A model generated the notes under the pieces. The model saw only the letters and a list, made by a program, of their open reading frames with translations. It made no database searches and was not told where the DNA came from. Made by a program: the position numbers and the translations under genes. This document shows positions 46,354-56,607 of a stretch of DNA of 64,000 bases, piece after piece. Source of the stretch: Odobenus rosmarus divergens (Eukaryota; Chordata; Mammalia; Carnivora; Odobenidae). The DNA lies in contig NW_004450285.1 of the NCBI RefSeq assembly GCF_000321225.1, positions 4,121,148-4,185,147 of the forward strand. The letters are read 5' to 3'. Position 1 is the stretch's first letter; each line of letters starts with the position of its first letter.

Positions 46354-46421
46354 TTTTTTTTTTTTTTTTTTTTAGATTTTATTTATTTGACAGAGCACAA
46401 GCAGAGGGAGAGAGAGGGAGA
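46354..46421 (-). mobile_element. Truncated Can-SINE tail, reverse, next to a full copy
   Basis: About 18 T followed by TTAGATTTTATTTATTTGAC, GAGCACAAGCAGAGGGAGAG and AGAGGGAGA, then unrelated sequence. It repeats the first part of the neighbouring SINE almost exactly (a four-base GAGA difference). Confidence 0.88.
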
Positions 46422-46514
46422 TATAATTTAAATAAATACTTTCAGTGTGTATGTTTTGTGTTTGGATAAATACTCTTACCATTTTAACACTTCGGTATTT
46501 AAAATAACTATCAG

Positions 46515-46710
46515 GGGGCGCCTGGGTGGCTCAGTTGGTTAAGCAACTGCCTTCGGCTCAGGTCATGATCCTGGAGTCCTGGGATCGAGTCCCACATCGG
46601 GCTCCCTGCTCAGCGGGGAGTCTCCTTCTCCCTCTGACCCTCTTCCCTCTCGTGCTTTCTATCTCTCATTCTCTCTGTCTCTCAAATAAATAAAATCTTA
46701 AAAAAAAAAT
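46515..46710 (+). mobile_element. Can-SINE, forward
   Basis: Head GGGCGCCTGGGTGGCTCAGT, tail CAAATAAATAAAATCTT. Duplication AAAATAACTATCAG (46501-46514) and AAAATAGCTATCAG (46711-46724). Confidence 0.96.
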
Positions 46711-46724
46711 AAAATAGCTATCAG

Positions 46725-47221
46725 ATATTTTAAATTTTAGCTAATTATAAAAGATCTATAATGTAAACGTTTCTCACATTTTCTGAATATTAATCCGTTT
46801 ATGTAAATGATGGTAATCATTTTGCTGGAAAGAACCGTAAGAGAATTTCTAATCTACTCTTGTTTTTGAGACAGATGCTCAGAGAAGAGGTTCTGTATAC
46901 TCCTCAGCAATTCATTTTAATATTTAAAAACACTTTGTGTCAGCAAACTTTAATTATATTTTAACCTAAATTTCTTATGTTACAACTTAAAGTTCATAAT
47001 GTCTTCTTGATCTTCTCTCAGGGGAAATGGAGAACATCTGCTTACTTTTCCTAGGGAATAATTCTTCATATACTTGAGGACGTGTAAATGTCATTGCCAC
47101 AGGTTTCTTTTTGCTAAAGCTAGTTATCTTGATTCCTTTGTTTATTCTGTCTCAAACTTTTCATTCAACTTCATTGTTCTGAGAGTTCTCTCCAGTTTCT
47201 GTACATCTCTTTTTTTGGTTG
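46725..47221. other. TDRD3 intron, no recognised feature
   Basis: About 500 bases without a repeat I can name. Confidence 0.5.
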
Positions 47222-47450
47222 TGGTAGTAGTTCTCAGACTTCATTGTGCACCAGAATCACCATGAAGCTTGGGTAAAACACAGATGGCCAGCTCCTCACC
47301 CTCTACCCCTGACTTCCCCAGTTTCTGATTCCATTTAACTAGGATAGAGCCTGAGAATCTGTATTTTGGACAAGTTTCCATGGGATGTTGATTCTGGTGC
47401 ATACTTAGCAAGTTTCTGGACTATGGAACCCAGATTAGGCAGCAGTCTTG
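47222..47450 (+). repeat. hAT-Charlie non-autonomous element (MER20-like)
   Basis: 'GTAGTTCTCAGACTTCATTG' then TGCACCAGAATCACCATGAA, 'TTTCTGATTCCATTTAACTA' and 'GAGCCTGAGAATCTGTATTT' follow the MER20-type consensus. The right inverted repeat is worn away. Confidence 0.65.
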
Positions 47451-48047
47451 GAAAGGTCTGACGAGTGCAACTGTTTTTTACAGGAAAGTGACTAACATCA
47501 AAGCAGTAATCCTCATTGGAGGTAGATTAAAGGAGTATAGAGAGGAGTCTTCAAACTTTTCCTGAAAGAGGCCAAAGTAAATACTCACATGGTGTGTATT
47601 GTTATTATATTTACTGAGTCTTGGATAATACCATTTTTAGCATTTGGGAATTTGAGAGTGGAAAGGAAGAATGGAGAGCCGGTTGATCTGTGATCAGGTA
47701 AGAAAGATTGTAGGCCTGTAGTTAGAAGACAGTTAATCCTGGATACACTGAATTTACATCTTTTTTGTTCTAAGACAAATCTGGGGCCTTCAGAAAGCAC
47801 TGTCATCTGGAGTTTGAGACTGGAGTCTTAATAATTGCTTTTAGTTACCACTGTTAATTTGGGAGAAAGTAGAAGGGCAAAAAATGCAAGGAACTTAATC
47901 ATTAATTAATATAGTAGTTTTGCTCAGGTTCTTTTCTCTTTCCTTCCATTCTCTTAACATTATTTTGCAGTTCCTATATTTTCTCCCTAAGGTTGCCCAT
48001 GACCTTAATGCCAAGGTTTCAGACATTTTAAAAGTGCTGAAGGGGAA
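47451..48047. other. TDRD3 intron, no recognised feature
   Basis: About 600 bases. Short frames on the - strand have no motif. Confidence 0.5.
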
Positions 48048-48153
48048 TGGGGTGCCTGAGTGTCAGTTGAGTGTCTGACTCTTGATCTCAGCTCAGGTCT
48101 TGGTCTCAGGGTCGTGAGTTCAGCCCCCACTCCCAGCATACTTAAAAAAAAAA
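48048..48153 (+). mobile_element. Short tRNA-Lys-like SINE, diverged
   Basis: GGGGTGCCTGAGTGTCAGTT, TGTCTGACTCTTGATCTCAG and GGGTCGTGAGTTCAGCCCCC, ending CATACTTAAAAAAAAA. It lacks the CT body. Duplication AAAGTGCTGAAGGGGAA / AAATGCTGAGGGGGAA. Confidence 0.82.
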
Positions 48154-49082
48154 AAATGCTGAGGGGGAAGATGACTGTTTTCTCCAGGCTTCCAAGACTA
48201 AGCCAGGTCTTCCCATAGGCAGTTTATGTTTGAGGTTTAGGCCATAAAGATTGTGAGAGTGGAGGGAGGTGTGGTGGGGAAACCATCTTTTGCAACTTCT
48301 TTTCTGGGTGTTTTAGGGCAGGTTTTTTTGCATTTCTTAGATATTACAAGGTCTTGGAACCGTGTCTTATAAGCTAAAAATCATAGAACAAAGTCATAAC
48401 AAAAAAGAAGTAAAACTATTCTTTCTAAAAAGCTGTTTAGTATTTTTCATATCTTTTTAAAGTTTAATATTTTGCAGTAGTCATTTTCATAGCTTAAGCC
48501 TCTGAACCAAAGTATAGAATTATAAAATATAGGTTAATGTAAAAATACTTTGTTACCAGTCCAACTATGTGATGACCTTATGCATTACTGTGGAACCCTA
48601 AAAAAGAAAGGCTTTCAGGTCTGTATTTATTTTTTCTTCTGAGTTTTAAAAATGACAGGTTGTATATGCCTTTTTAAACGTCAAACTGTAATTAAAGACC
48701 TAATTTTACAAATGGGACTGCTCAAGACTTTGGCAGTACCGACATCAACCACAAGATGGCTCCACTGCCTTAAAATTCAAAGTGAATGCCCTTTCACCAT
48801 CAGTCCAGAAAATTAGATGTTTTTGAAAAGAAAAATAATTAAAAAAAGTTTTAAGTTTTAATTTAAATAAAATTATATCATGTTTTATGTATGTTAATTT
48901 ATTCTGTGGTAAATAATACAATTTGTCAGTGTTCCTTCTGGTGAGTTATTAAAATTAAACATGCACTCTTATTTTTCAGAACAATGGATTACTCTGAAAT
49001 ATTGATTTAACTATGCTTTATTTACAAGTGTTTATTGGCAAATATTAATAGAACTTCTGTGGAGTTTAAAAATGACTGCACA
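48154..49082. other. TDRD3 intron, no recognised feature
   Basis: About 930 bases of AT-rich sequence. Confidence 0.5.
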
Positions 49083-49279
49083 GGGGCGCCTGGTTGTCTC
49101 AGACGGTTAAGCGTCTGCCTTCGGCTCAGGTCATGATCTGGGGGTCCTGGGATCAAGCCCCATATCGGGCTCCCTGCTGAGCGGGGAGCCTGCTTCTCCC
49201 TCTGCCCCTCCCCCTGCTTGTGCTCTTCCTCTCTCTCTCTCTCTCTTTCTGTCAAATAAAAAATAATCTTTTTAAAAAA
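49083..49279 (+). mobile_element. Can-SINE, forward
   Basis: Head GGGGCGCCTGGTTGTCTCAG, core and CT block intact, tail CAAATAAAAAATAATCTT. The target duplication is poor. Confidence 0.94.
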
Positions 49280-49974
49280 ACGCACAAAGCAATATATAGT
49301 AGACAGATACTCTTCTGATAATTGAAAAACAACCTGTTCACCTTACATTTTTTTTTTTTTTAATTCTCCCAGGGGGAAAAAAGCTAAAAAGGTGAAGGAT
49401 AGAGGTGTGGAAATAGGCAAATGATACGCTAGTAGAAGGGTTACTTTTGACTGGGGGTCCCACAGTGTTTTCCTCATATTTCATTTGCTGTAATTGCTCT
49501 GAACGATTGAATAAGAGAAATTGTGTTCTCTGCTATACTTTGATATACAAATTGATGCTTTTCACAGGGCATCTCATATTTGGGAGAACATATTCAAGAT
49601 TATGTCTATTTCTCACTTAATAGGCTTTTATAATACCCTGTTTTTAAAATTTCTGAGGAGTAGAAACTTTTAGGTCTTTTTCTAATAAAGGTACTACCAT
49701 ATTTATGATTCAGAAGTTTTCTTTTTGCTATCGTTTGTAAATGTTTTTTACATTTATACTCTCGCCGTATGTGAATATCACTTGAAAATTTGAGATAGGG
49801 ATGAGGGACTACCTTTGCAAAGCTTTTTTTTTCAGCATCCCCAGTGCATTTGACTTGCTTTCGTCTTGATCTTTTTTTGGTGCAAGTTTCTAACTTATCT
49901 AGGAGAACCCTGATTTCCAGCAAACTCTTCTTTTTCTTCTCCTTCTCCTCTTTTTTACTAAAAATCTACCCTGC
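49280..49974. other. TDRD3 intron, no recognised feature
   Basis: About 700 bases. The 105-codon - strand frame at 49606-49923 shows no known motif; it is Lys/Arg-rich because the DNA is T-rich on the + strand. Confidence 0.5.
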
Positions 49975-50095
49975 TAGAGCCGATGTTAAGCAGTTTATAT
50001 GCATTATCTTTGTGGTCTTCAGAAAAACACTGAAAATAGAAATGATTACTGCCCTCTTTTTTTTTTTTTACTGCAGAGATGAAGGAACTATAACT
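49975..50095 (-). repeat. MIR SINE, reverse
   Basis: 'AGCAGTTTATATGCATTATC' then 'AAATAGAAATGATTACTGCC' and 'GCAGAGATGAAGGAACTATA' match MIR in reverse. Confidence 0.65.
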
Positions 50096-50289
50096 TTTTA
50101 AAAATCTGTCTATGCTGCCAGGCAAATGCTATTTATTCTGCAAATCTCCACTCATTTTCCACTTCTCTCCTAATTTTCTTGACCCTTTTTGAGCAGAATT
50201 AATTTTTAAGCATCAATATTTCTATTGCCCTTTATGCCTATATCTGTTTTTGCTATGTAACAAATTTTGTCGTAGTTTTAGAATGTGTA

Positions 50290-50370
50290 ATAGAAAGACA
50301 GCAGACTTTGGTATATGTCAGATCCGGATCTGAATCCTAATTCTGCCTCTTACTAGCAGAATACATTACC
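50290..50370 (+). repeat. MIR SINE core, forward
   Basis: AAGACAGCAGACTTTGGTAT followed by ATCTGAATCCTAATTCTGCC and TCTTACTAGCAGA carries the MIR B-box and core. Confidence 0.65.
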
Positions 50371-50529
50371 CTCTGCCAGCGGCAGCATTATTATTTCTAT
50401 TTGGAAAATTATAAAAAAATTAAAAACCTACTTTATTGTACAAACTATAAAAAAACAGAGCGTGACAAAATCTTGACTGATAACAATACACGGAAGATAA
50501 GTATAGTAGATAAGTATATTGTGATTCCT

Positions 50530-51020
50530 AGAACCTGAGTTCTCTTCTGGTATGTGTGGGTCGTGGTGGTGGAGAAGAAAATGCCAGACACATTTTCCCC
50601 AGCTTCCTTTGCAGCTATGCCATGCATATGTAGCTCAGCTCTGCTAGTCAGCTGTATGGACTGCTGCTATGGACTTGGGCTAATCACTCAAATAAGCAGG
50701 AACTGTAGTGAATGCTCTCTGCTAGTGGTAGAAGCTATAGCAAGATTGAGTGTCTCGGGTAATAGCTGCAGCAGTACCGGGATAAGTGTCGAGGGCTGGT
50801 GAGACTGATAGAACAAGGTGTACAGCTGGACGCTTGCAGTGTGCTGGTGCAGCTTGTTACAGCTCATGAACACCGCTTGTCAGCATGTCTTCCTAGTTTA
50901 GAGTGCAGTAACATGTTGGTAGTTGGAATCAGCCGTGGAAGTTGGCAAATGCTACAAATATTAAGGCTTCTTCTCTCCCCTCCCCATCTGAGAACTGTTT
51001 TACCAACACACCATGGCCAC
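50530..51020. other. GC-richer unclassified block, possible old repeat
   Basis: Noticeably richer in G and C than the surrounding intron. 'CCCAGCTTCCTTTGCAGCTA' recalls old mammalian DNA-transposon fragments, but I cannot name one. Reading frames on both strands overlap here with no protein motif. Confidence 0.35.
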
Positions 51021-51309
51021 TAAAGCAGTTCTGTGGTTTGATCATGAGTGTTTTTTCTGTGTAGGCAGCAGACCTAGTTCTTTAATTCTCCTGACATTTC
51101 TGTGAACTATCCAATCTCTTAATTTCAGAATATCATGTAAATTATTTGAACTATTTTAATGTAATGCTTAATATATACAAACATATGTTTTAGGCTTAAT
51201 AATGAAGTGAGCAAGTGTGAAGTCTCAGCCTGATACAAGAACTAGAACATTACAGTACTACTCTGCCTACCTACGTGTCCTAGCTCTTCCTCCCTCCCAC
51301 ACCAAGAGC

Positions 51310-52020
51310 TGATTGCTGTGAATTTTAAGTTTAACTTTACTTTTAAAAATATTGTAGTTACATATGCAATTATTTCTAAACAATATGTATTTTTGTTTTT
51401 AAAGTTTATAAAATGTTAACATGTTGTCTGCTGTAATTTGCTTTTATCATTCAGTGCTCCATGTCTAATAGGTATCCATGTGGCATATACCTATTATTCA
51501 TTCGTTTTCTCTTTTATATAATACTAAACTGTGTAACTATACCTCAGTTGACTTATTCATTCTCTTGTTGATGGATATTTAAGTGCTTTTTCTTTTGTTT
51601 TTACAATAGATGCACTACTTCTAGGAACAAATTTGTATATTTTTCTTGATGTATGTATGTAAGAGTTTCTCTGGGGAACATAACCAGGGATTGAATTATT
51701 ATGTGCTAGAGCTAAGCCAGTGTTCAACTTTATAAGATTATGCCAAATTATTTTTTAACGTAGTTGTACCAAATTTATATTACCTTCAGTAGTATATGTG
51801 AGATACCATTAATCTATATCATTTGTGACACTTGAAATGATTAAATTTTTCTAATCTTGTGGTTGTAAAATATGTTATTCTTCCTTAGGCTATTCTCTCC
51901 TTGCCCACCCCCACACCCGTATAAATTTTAGAATTCTAAATTTAGAATCAAATGATCAAGTTTCTTAAAATATGTTGGAGTTTTGATTGAAATTTGCACT
52001 GAATTTGCAGATCAGCTTAA
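51310..52020 (-). mobile_element. LINE-1 3' end, antisense, old
   Basis: 'CATTCAGTGCTCCATGTCTA', 'TCTCTTGTTGATGGATATTT', 'TAAGAGTTTCTCTGGGGAAC' and 'GCCAAATTATTTTTTAACGT' are antisense L1 3' landmarks. Confidence 0.72.
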
Positions 52021-52254
52021 AGACAGTTGATATCATTATGATATCATATTACTAGTGAAATGCTTATAAGCTGCCTCTGTGAAGAGAAGAAAAAAAGCCC
52101 TCATATATACGTAGCGTCTGCTACTTTTTGTAGCAGTATTACTACCATGGCTGAGTATAAGCTCCACCATGAAATCACTGATGCCGGAATTGCAAAGAAA
52201 TATGCATTATAGGCTCTTGTGAACTAGTATGAGCTGCCTCTAGCACACTCCTAG

Positions 52255-53340
52255 ATGTATCTCTTCCTTTATTTAGGTTTTTCATAGTTTTATAATTTAT
52301 TAAAGGTATATGTAGGTCTTATATCTTTTGTAAGATTTATTCCTGGAGTATTTTATTTTTGTTGCTGTAAATGGTGTTTTTAAAAAATTACTAGTTTTTC
52401 TCTCTGGTAATTGTTTATTGATCTTAAATTCTCCTAACTTGTACTTATTATTCTTAATATTATATCTGTATATTCTTTTATGTTTTCTTTATAAATTTGC
52501 CTTTTGTTGACATTTCACATGAGTGGAATCGCACCATATATTCTCTCTTGTATCTGGCTTCTTTAACTTAGTGTAATGTTTTTGAAGTTAATGTGTCAGT
52601 AGTTTGTTTCTGTTTATTGCTGTGTAGTATTCCTTTGTATGGATATACCACTTTTTTCTTTTCATTCACCAGTTGATGGACATTTAGACTGCCCTGCTTA
52701 GTTCTCTTTTATTTTTCCACTGCTGTTGAAAGTATGTTGATGTTTTTATTAATATTATCTCTTAAATCATTGATTGGCATCATTACTCTCTGCTTCTTGA
52801 TCAGTCCTGTTCAGTATCAGTTTCATTAGTTTTTGCAAAGAACCAGCACTAGTTTGCTAAGCTTGAATTTTGTTTGCTATTTCATTAACTTCTCTTTATT
52901 ATCTTCTTTCTTCTACCTTATTTGAGCTCAGTCTGTTGTTCTTCTCATAATTTGTCAGTTTAGCTCATTAGTTTTTTTCTCTCTTTTCTAATGTAAGCTT
53001 TTAATTTTCTCCCCCTGCTGTTTAACTATATCCCAAAGGTTTTACACACGTTATTTTCATCATCATTCAGTCCTAAACACTTTTCAGTTTATATTAAAGT
53101 TGTATTTGTTGCCTGTTTTAATCATAAAATAATATCCTTTGTCTTTCTTTTTGTTATAGATTTCTCATTTAGTTATATTGTGATCAGAGAATTTGGACAG
53201 AATGAGAGCTGTATTTGAAATTTCATAGAGGCTTACATTATAGCTTGATATGTATTTGTACATGTTGCATGTTTGCTTGAGAAGAATATTTGTTCCCTAC
53301 TTATTAGGTTCACAATTCTATGTAAATTCTCTAGACCAGG
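52255..53340 (-). mobile_element. LINE-1 fragments, antisense (ORF2 and 3' pieces)
   Basis: Successive pieces: 'TTTATTCCTGGAGTATTTTA' (ORF2), 'TGAGTGGAATCGCACCATAT' to 'CACCAGTTGATGGACATTTA' (3' end, nested), then 'AAGAACCAGCACTAGTTTGC' and 'TATATCCCAAAGGTTTTACA' (ORF2 upstream). The order implies one L1 3' end inserted into another antisense L1. Confidence 0.68.
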
Positions 53341-55004
53341 CTTATTATTTTATAGTCTATTTTTGATAATTCCAAATTCTCCAGGCCTTAGAGACTTAAT
53401 TTTTTTAATTTTTTATTTATTTATTTATTTTATGATTCCCATGCTTTGTGGCTTGTTACCTTATGAGTCTCTTGATATTTTCGTGTGATTTCATGTTTCT
53501 TGCTCTTTCTATATGGGAATCCTGGGCACCTGAATCAGCTGTGCTTTCTTCTAGAAGGGATACATGGAGCTCATGGGGGTGCTACTAACTTACAGTGAGC
53601 TGAGGTTTTGGCTAAGGTTAGTTTGCTACTTTTCCACTAGCCCAAAGTTGAGGCTCTCTCAATTTCAGGGTTGTTATTGCCAGAAGCACACATAGATCTT
53701 CTCTGGAGGAAAATGTCCACCAAATTGAGATTTACCATAGATGGCTGAATGGATAATGTGAGGAATGTTCTGAAATTTCTAACATTGTATAGATAGTTGT
53801 CTTTCATTCTAGTTTTCTTGAGTCTGATATTATCCTTAAAATAGTACAGGGTGTGAAAAATCATACTTTTTTCCCCTGTGGTCTTTTCCTGCCCCATCCT
53901 CATGTTTATTAAAATAAAATTTTGTTAAAATGATATTAAGAGTTGTTCTGACAGGGCAAAGAAGTAGGTTAAAAAAGAGAGCATCATAAATGATTTTAAA
54001 TCATTTAAATCATTAAATCAGGCTTTTAAAGTAGCTAAAGTGGAACAACTTTTTCTTCTTCCAAGGCAGCTTTCTGGAATCATTTGTCCAGTTGCTTAGA
54101 TCCTAAGGTAGAGATGTGAATGGTCTAGTCAAAAACTTCTCTAGACATTCTACAAAAAAAACAAAACAAAACAAAAAAAAACTTCTCCAGACATAAGTGA
54201 ATGAAAAAATGAACCCTAGGGAATCTTATTGAAGCCACTACTGGAAATGCTTTGAAAGTAGTGATAGAGAATGAAATGAATTATGATTTTAAGTACTTAA
54301 AAGGACTGTGGAGGATGAAACTTTTTAGTCTGTTAATTTTAACCCACTTTGCAATAATATTGGAAAATTGATCAGAACTTAATCATACTCATAGATCCTT
54401 CATAATTAATACACTCATAGGCCCTATGTCTAGGTTTGATGGAGAATCTGGTGCTTATGTTGTTAGGTATTGATGGAGGAAATTTATTTCTCAAGGAAAT
54501 TGATAAGATTATAAAAAGAAATGGCTAGCAGATGTTTCACAGTATCACAGACTGTCTAAATTTGGATGGTTTCTAGAGTCCTAAAGAAAAATCTGTTTTC
54601 CAGGTGTGATCAGACTGTAGATAACTGGTTGGTTCCATGTCATCCAGCCTTTGGAGAGTCTCACTAATAAACAGGAATGCTATTTAATATCAATAAAGTA
54701 ATAAACTAATAGAGCCATTTAAATCTGGTATTGCATATCAGTTTATATGACTGGTTAGGAGTTCAGATGACAGAGGTGTCCATCTTTCTAAGGAGAGGAA
54801 GGAATGAAGCCTGGGTGAATTTTTTTGGCCTCAGATAATATTTCTGGCAGATAGTTGATATCATTTATTATGATGAGAAATCTTTACCTGGAGAGACAAT
54901 GATGAATTCTTCTTACCTATTTAAACTTTTTACAGTAATTTCTTTTACTTGTTCCTTATTACTCATGCAAAAGAGAAAATCAGACATTAAAGAAATGTTG
55001 GGTG
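53341..55004. other. TDRD3 intron, no recognised repeat
   Basis: Holds a TTTA-rich run at about 53400-53430 and an (AAAAC)n tract at 54152-54181. No gene or named element. Confidence 0.5.
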
Positions 55005-55181
55005 GGACGCCTGGGTGGCTCAGTCAGTTAAGCGTCCAACTCTTGATTTTGGCTCAGGTCATGTTCTCCGGGTCATGAGATCAAGCCCCACGTTGGGCTC
55101 CATGCTGGGCATGGAGCCTGCTTAAGATTCGCTCTCTTTCTCTCTCTCTCTCTCTCTGCCCCTCCCTCCCCAAAAAAGAAG
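55005..55181 (+). mobile_element. Can-SINE, forward, 'CCAACTCTTGATTTTGGCTC' type
   Basis: GGACGCCTGGGTGGCTCAGT head with a core closer to tRNA-Lys and 'CATGCTGGGCATGGAGCCTG'. The tail is AAAAAAGAAG rather than AATAAA. Duplication AAGAAATGTTGGGTG (54990-55004) and AAGAAATCTTGGGTG (55182-55196). Confidence 0.94.
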
Positions 55182-55335
55182 AAGAAATCTTGGGTGTAAA
55201 GATTAATCTTTTTTTTTTATTATTTTCATTTAAAATTTATATCTTATTTTACTTTGGGATTGCCCTTGACACTAGTTGGGCACAGATTTTGAGGTTAATT
55301 TTCATTCAGTATTGTGGATGCCTTTAAATGATTTT

Positions 55336-55533
55336 GTTAAGATTTATTTATTTATTTTAGAGAGAGAGAAAGAGAGCACGAGTTGGGGGCGGGGAGGCAG
55401 AGGGCGAGGGGAAAACAGATTCCCCACTGAGCGTGGAGCCCAAAGCTGGGCTTAATCTCATGACCGTGAGATCCTGACCTGAACCAAAATTGAGAGTTGG
55501 ATGCCCAACTGACTGAGTCACGCAGGTGCCCCA
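55336..55533 (-). mobile_element. Can-SINE, reverse
   Basis: AAGATTTATTTATTTATTTT to GAGTCACGCAGGTGCCCC. Duplication CCTTTAAATGATTTT (55321-55335) and CCTTTAGATGATTTT (55534-55548). Confidence 0.94.
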
Positions 55534-55548
55534 CCTTTAGATGATTTT

Positions 55549-56131
55549 AGATTCAGGGTTTAGAGTTAGGATTTGTAATCTTAGAACTATAGTATTTTAT
55601 TCTACTATTTGTGTTTTATTTAGGTCCCATACTTACATGTTTTGTTTACTACAGAGTATAATAAACTGAATTTTGTAAACATAAGAATGAAAACATTCTT
55701 TTTATCTGTTGGCTTACTTATAGAACATTTCTGAATTGTGGAATCACTAATATTAAGGCTTGATGATTCACATTGAGAAGTGACTATGAAAAGATTGTAA
55801 ACTCTTCTAAGAAGAGTCTAGTAAATAGTGCCTCCTTTTCCACTTTGCTTTTGAATCAATTGAGAAGTAAAGTGTGGGAGATGTGGGCTAAAATGTCAAC
55901 TTTATTATTGATGAGAATTACTTTGAAAGATGTGGTTTATGGACCCACTGAACCACAAACCAGGCAGACTTAACACACTCCTTCATGGTAGTGTCAATCC
56001 AGTGAAGAGCCTGAGTCAATACCTCCTACCTCAGAGTTCCTAGCTAGATCCCAAGAAAAAGAAGGGGGAGAATGAACCCAGTATATACAATATATTCTTC
56101 CCAACCAGATAAGTCATTCCATGAGCAAGTA
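55549..56131. other. TDRD3 intron, no recognised feature
   Basis: About 580 bases, no named repeat. Confidence 0.5.
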
Positions 56132-56607
56132 TATTAGTTTCCTAAGGTTCCTGTAACAAATTACCACAAACTTGGTGGCATGAAACACAGAAATTTATTC
56201 TCTCACAGTCCTGTAGGCCAGAAGTCTAAAATCAGTGTGTTAGCAGGTTTGGTTCCTTTTGGAGGCTTGAGGGGAAAATCTGTTTCATGCCTCTTTCCTA
56301 ACTTCTGGTAGCTGTGGGCAGTCTTTGACATTCCTTGCCTTGTAGCTGTGAAACTCCAATTTTTGCCTCCATCTCCACATGGCTTTTATAGCCTGCATCT
56401 TTCTGTGTGTATTTATACTGTGTGTTTATGTCCCTTTATCTTGTTAGGACACTCATCATTGGATTTCCAGCCCATCCTAATTCAGGATGATCTCATCTTT
56501 AGATCCTGACCTCAGTTATGTATGCAAAGTCCCTTTTCCCAAATGAGGTTACTTTACAGGTTCCAGGTAGATGTATCTTTTGGAGGGGCCACTATTCAAT
56601 CCACTAA
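56132..56607 (+). repeat. Medium-reiteration interspersed repeat, copy 2
   Basis: TATTAGTTTCCTAAGGTTCC, 'TAACAAATTACCACAAACTT', 'CACATGGCTTTTATAGCCTG', 'GACACTCATCATTGGATTTC' and 'GGGGCCACTATTCAATCCAC' give the same block order as the copy at 27335. Better preserved than that copy. Confidence 0.8.
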
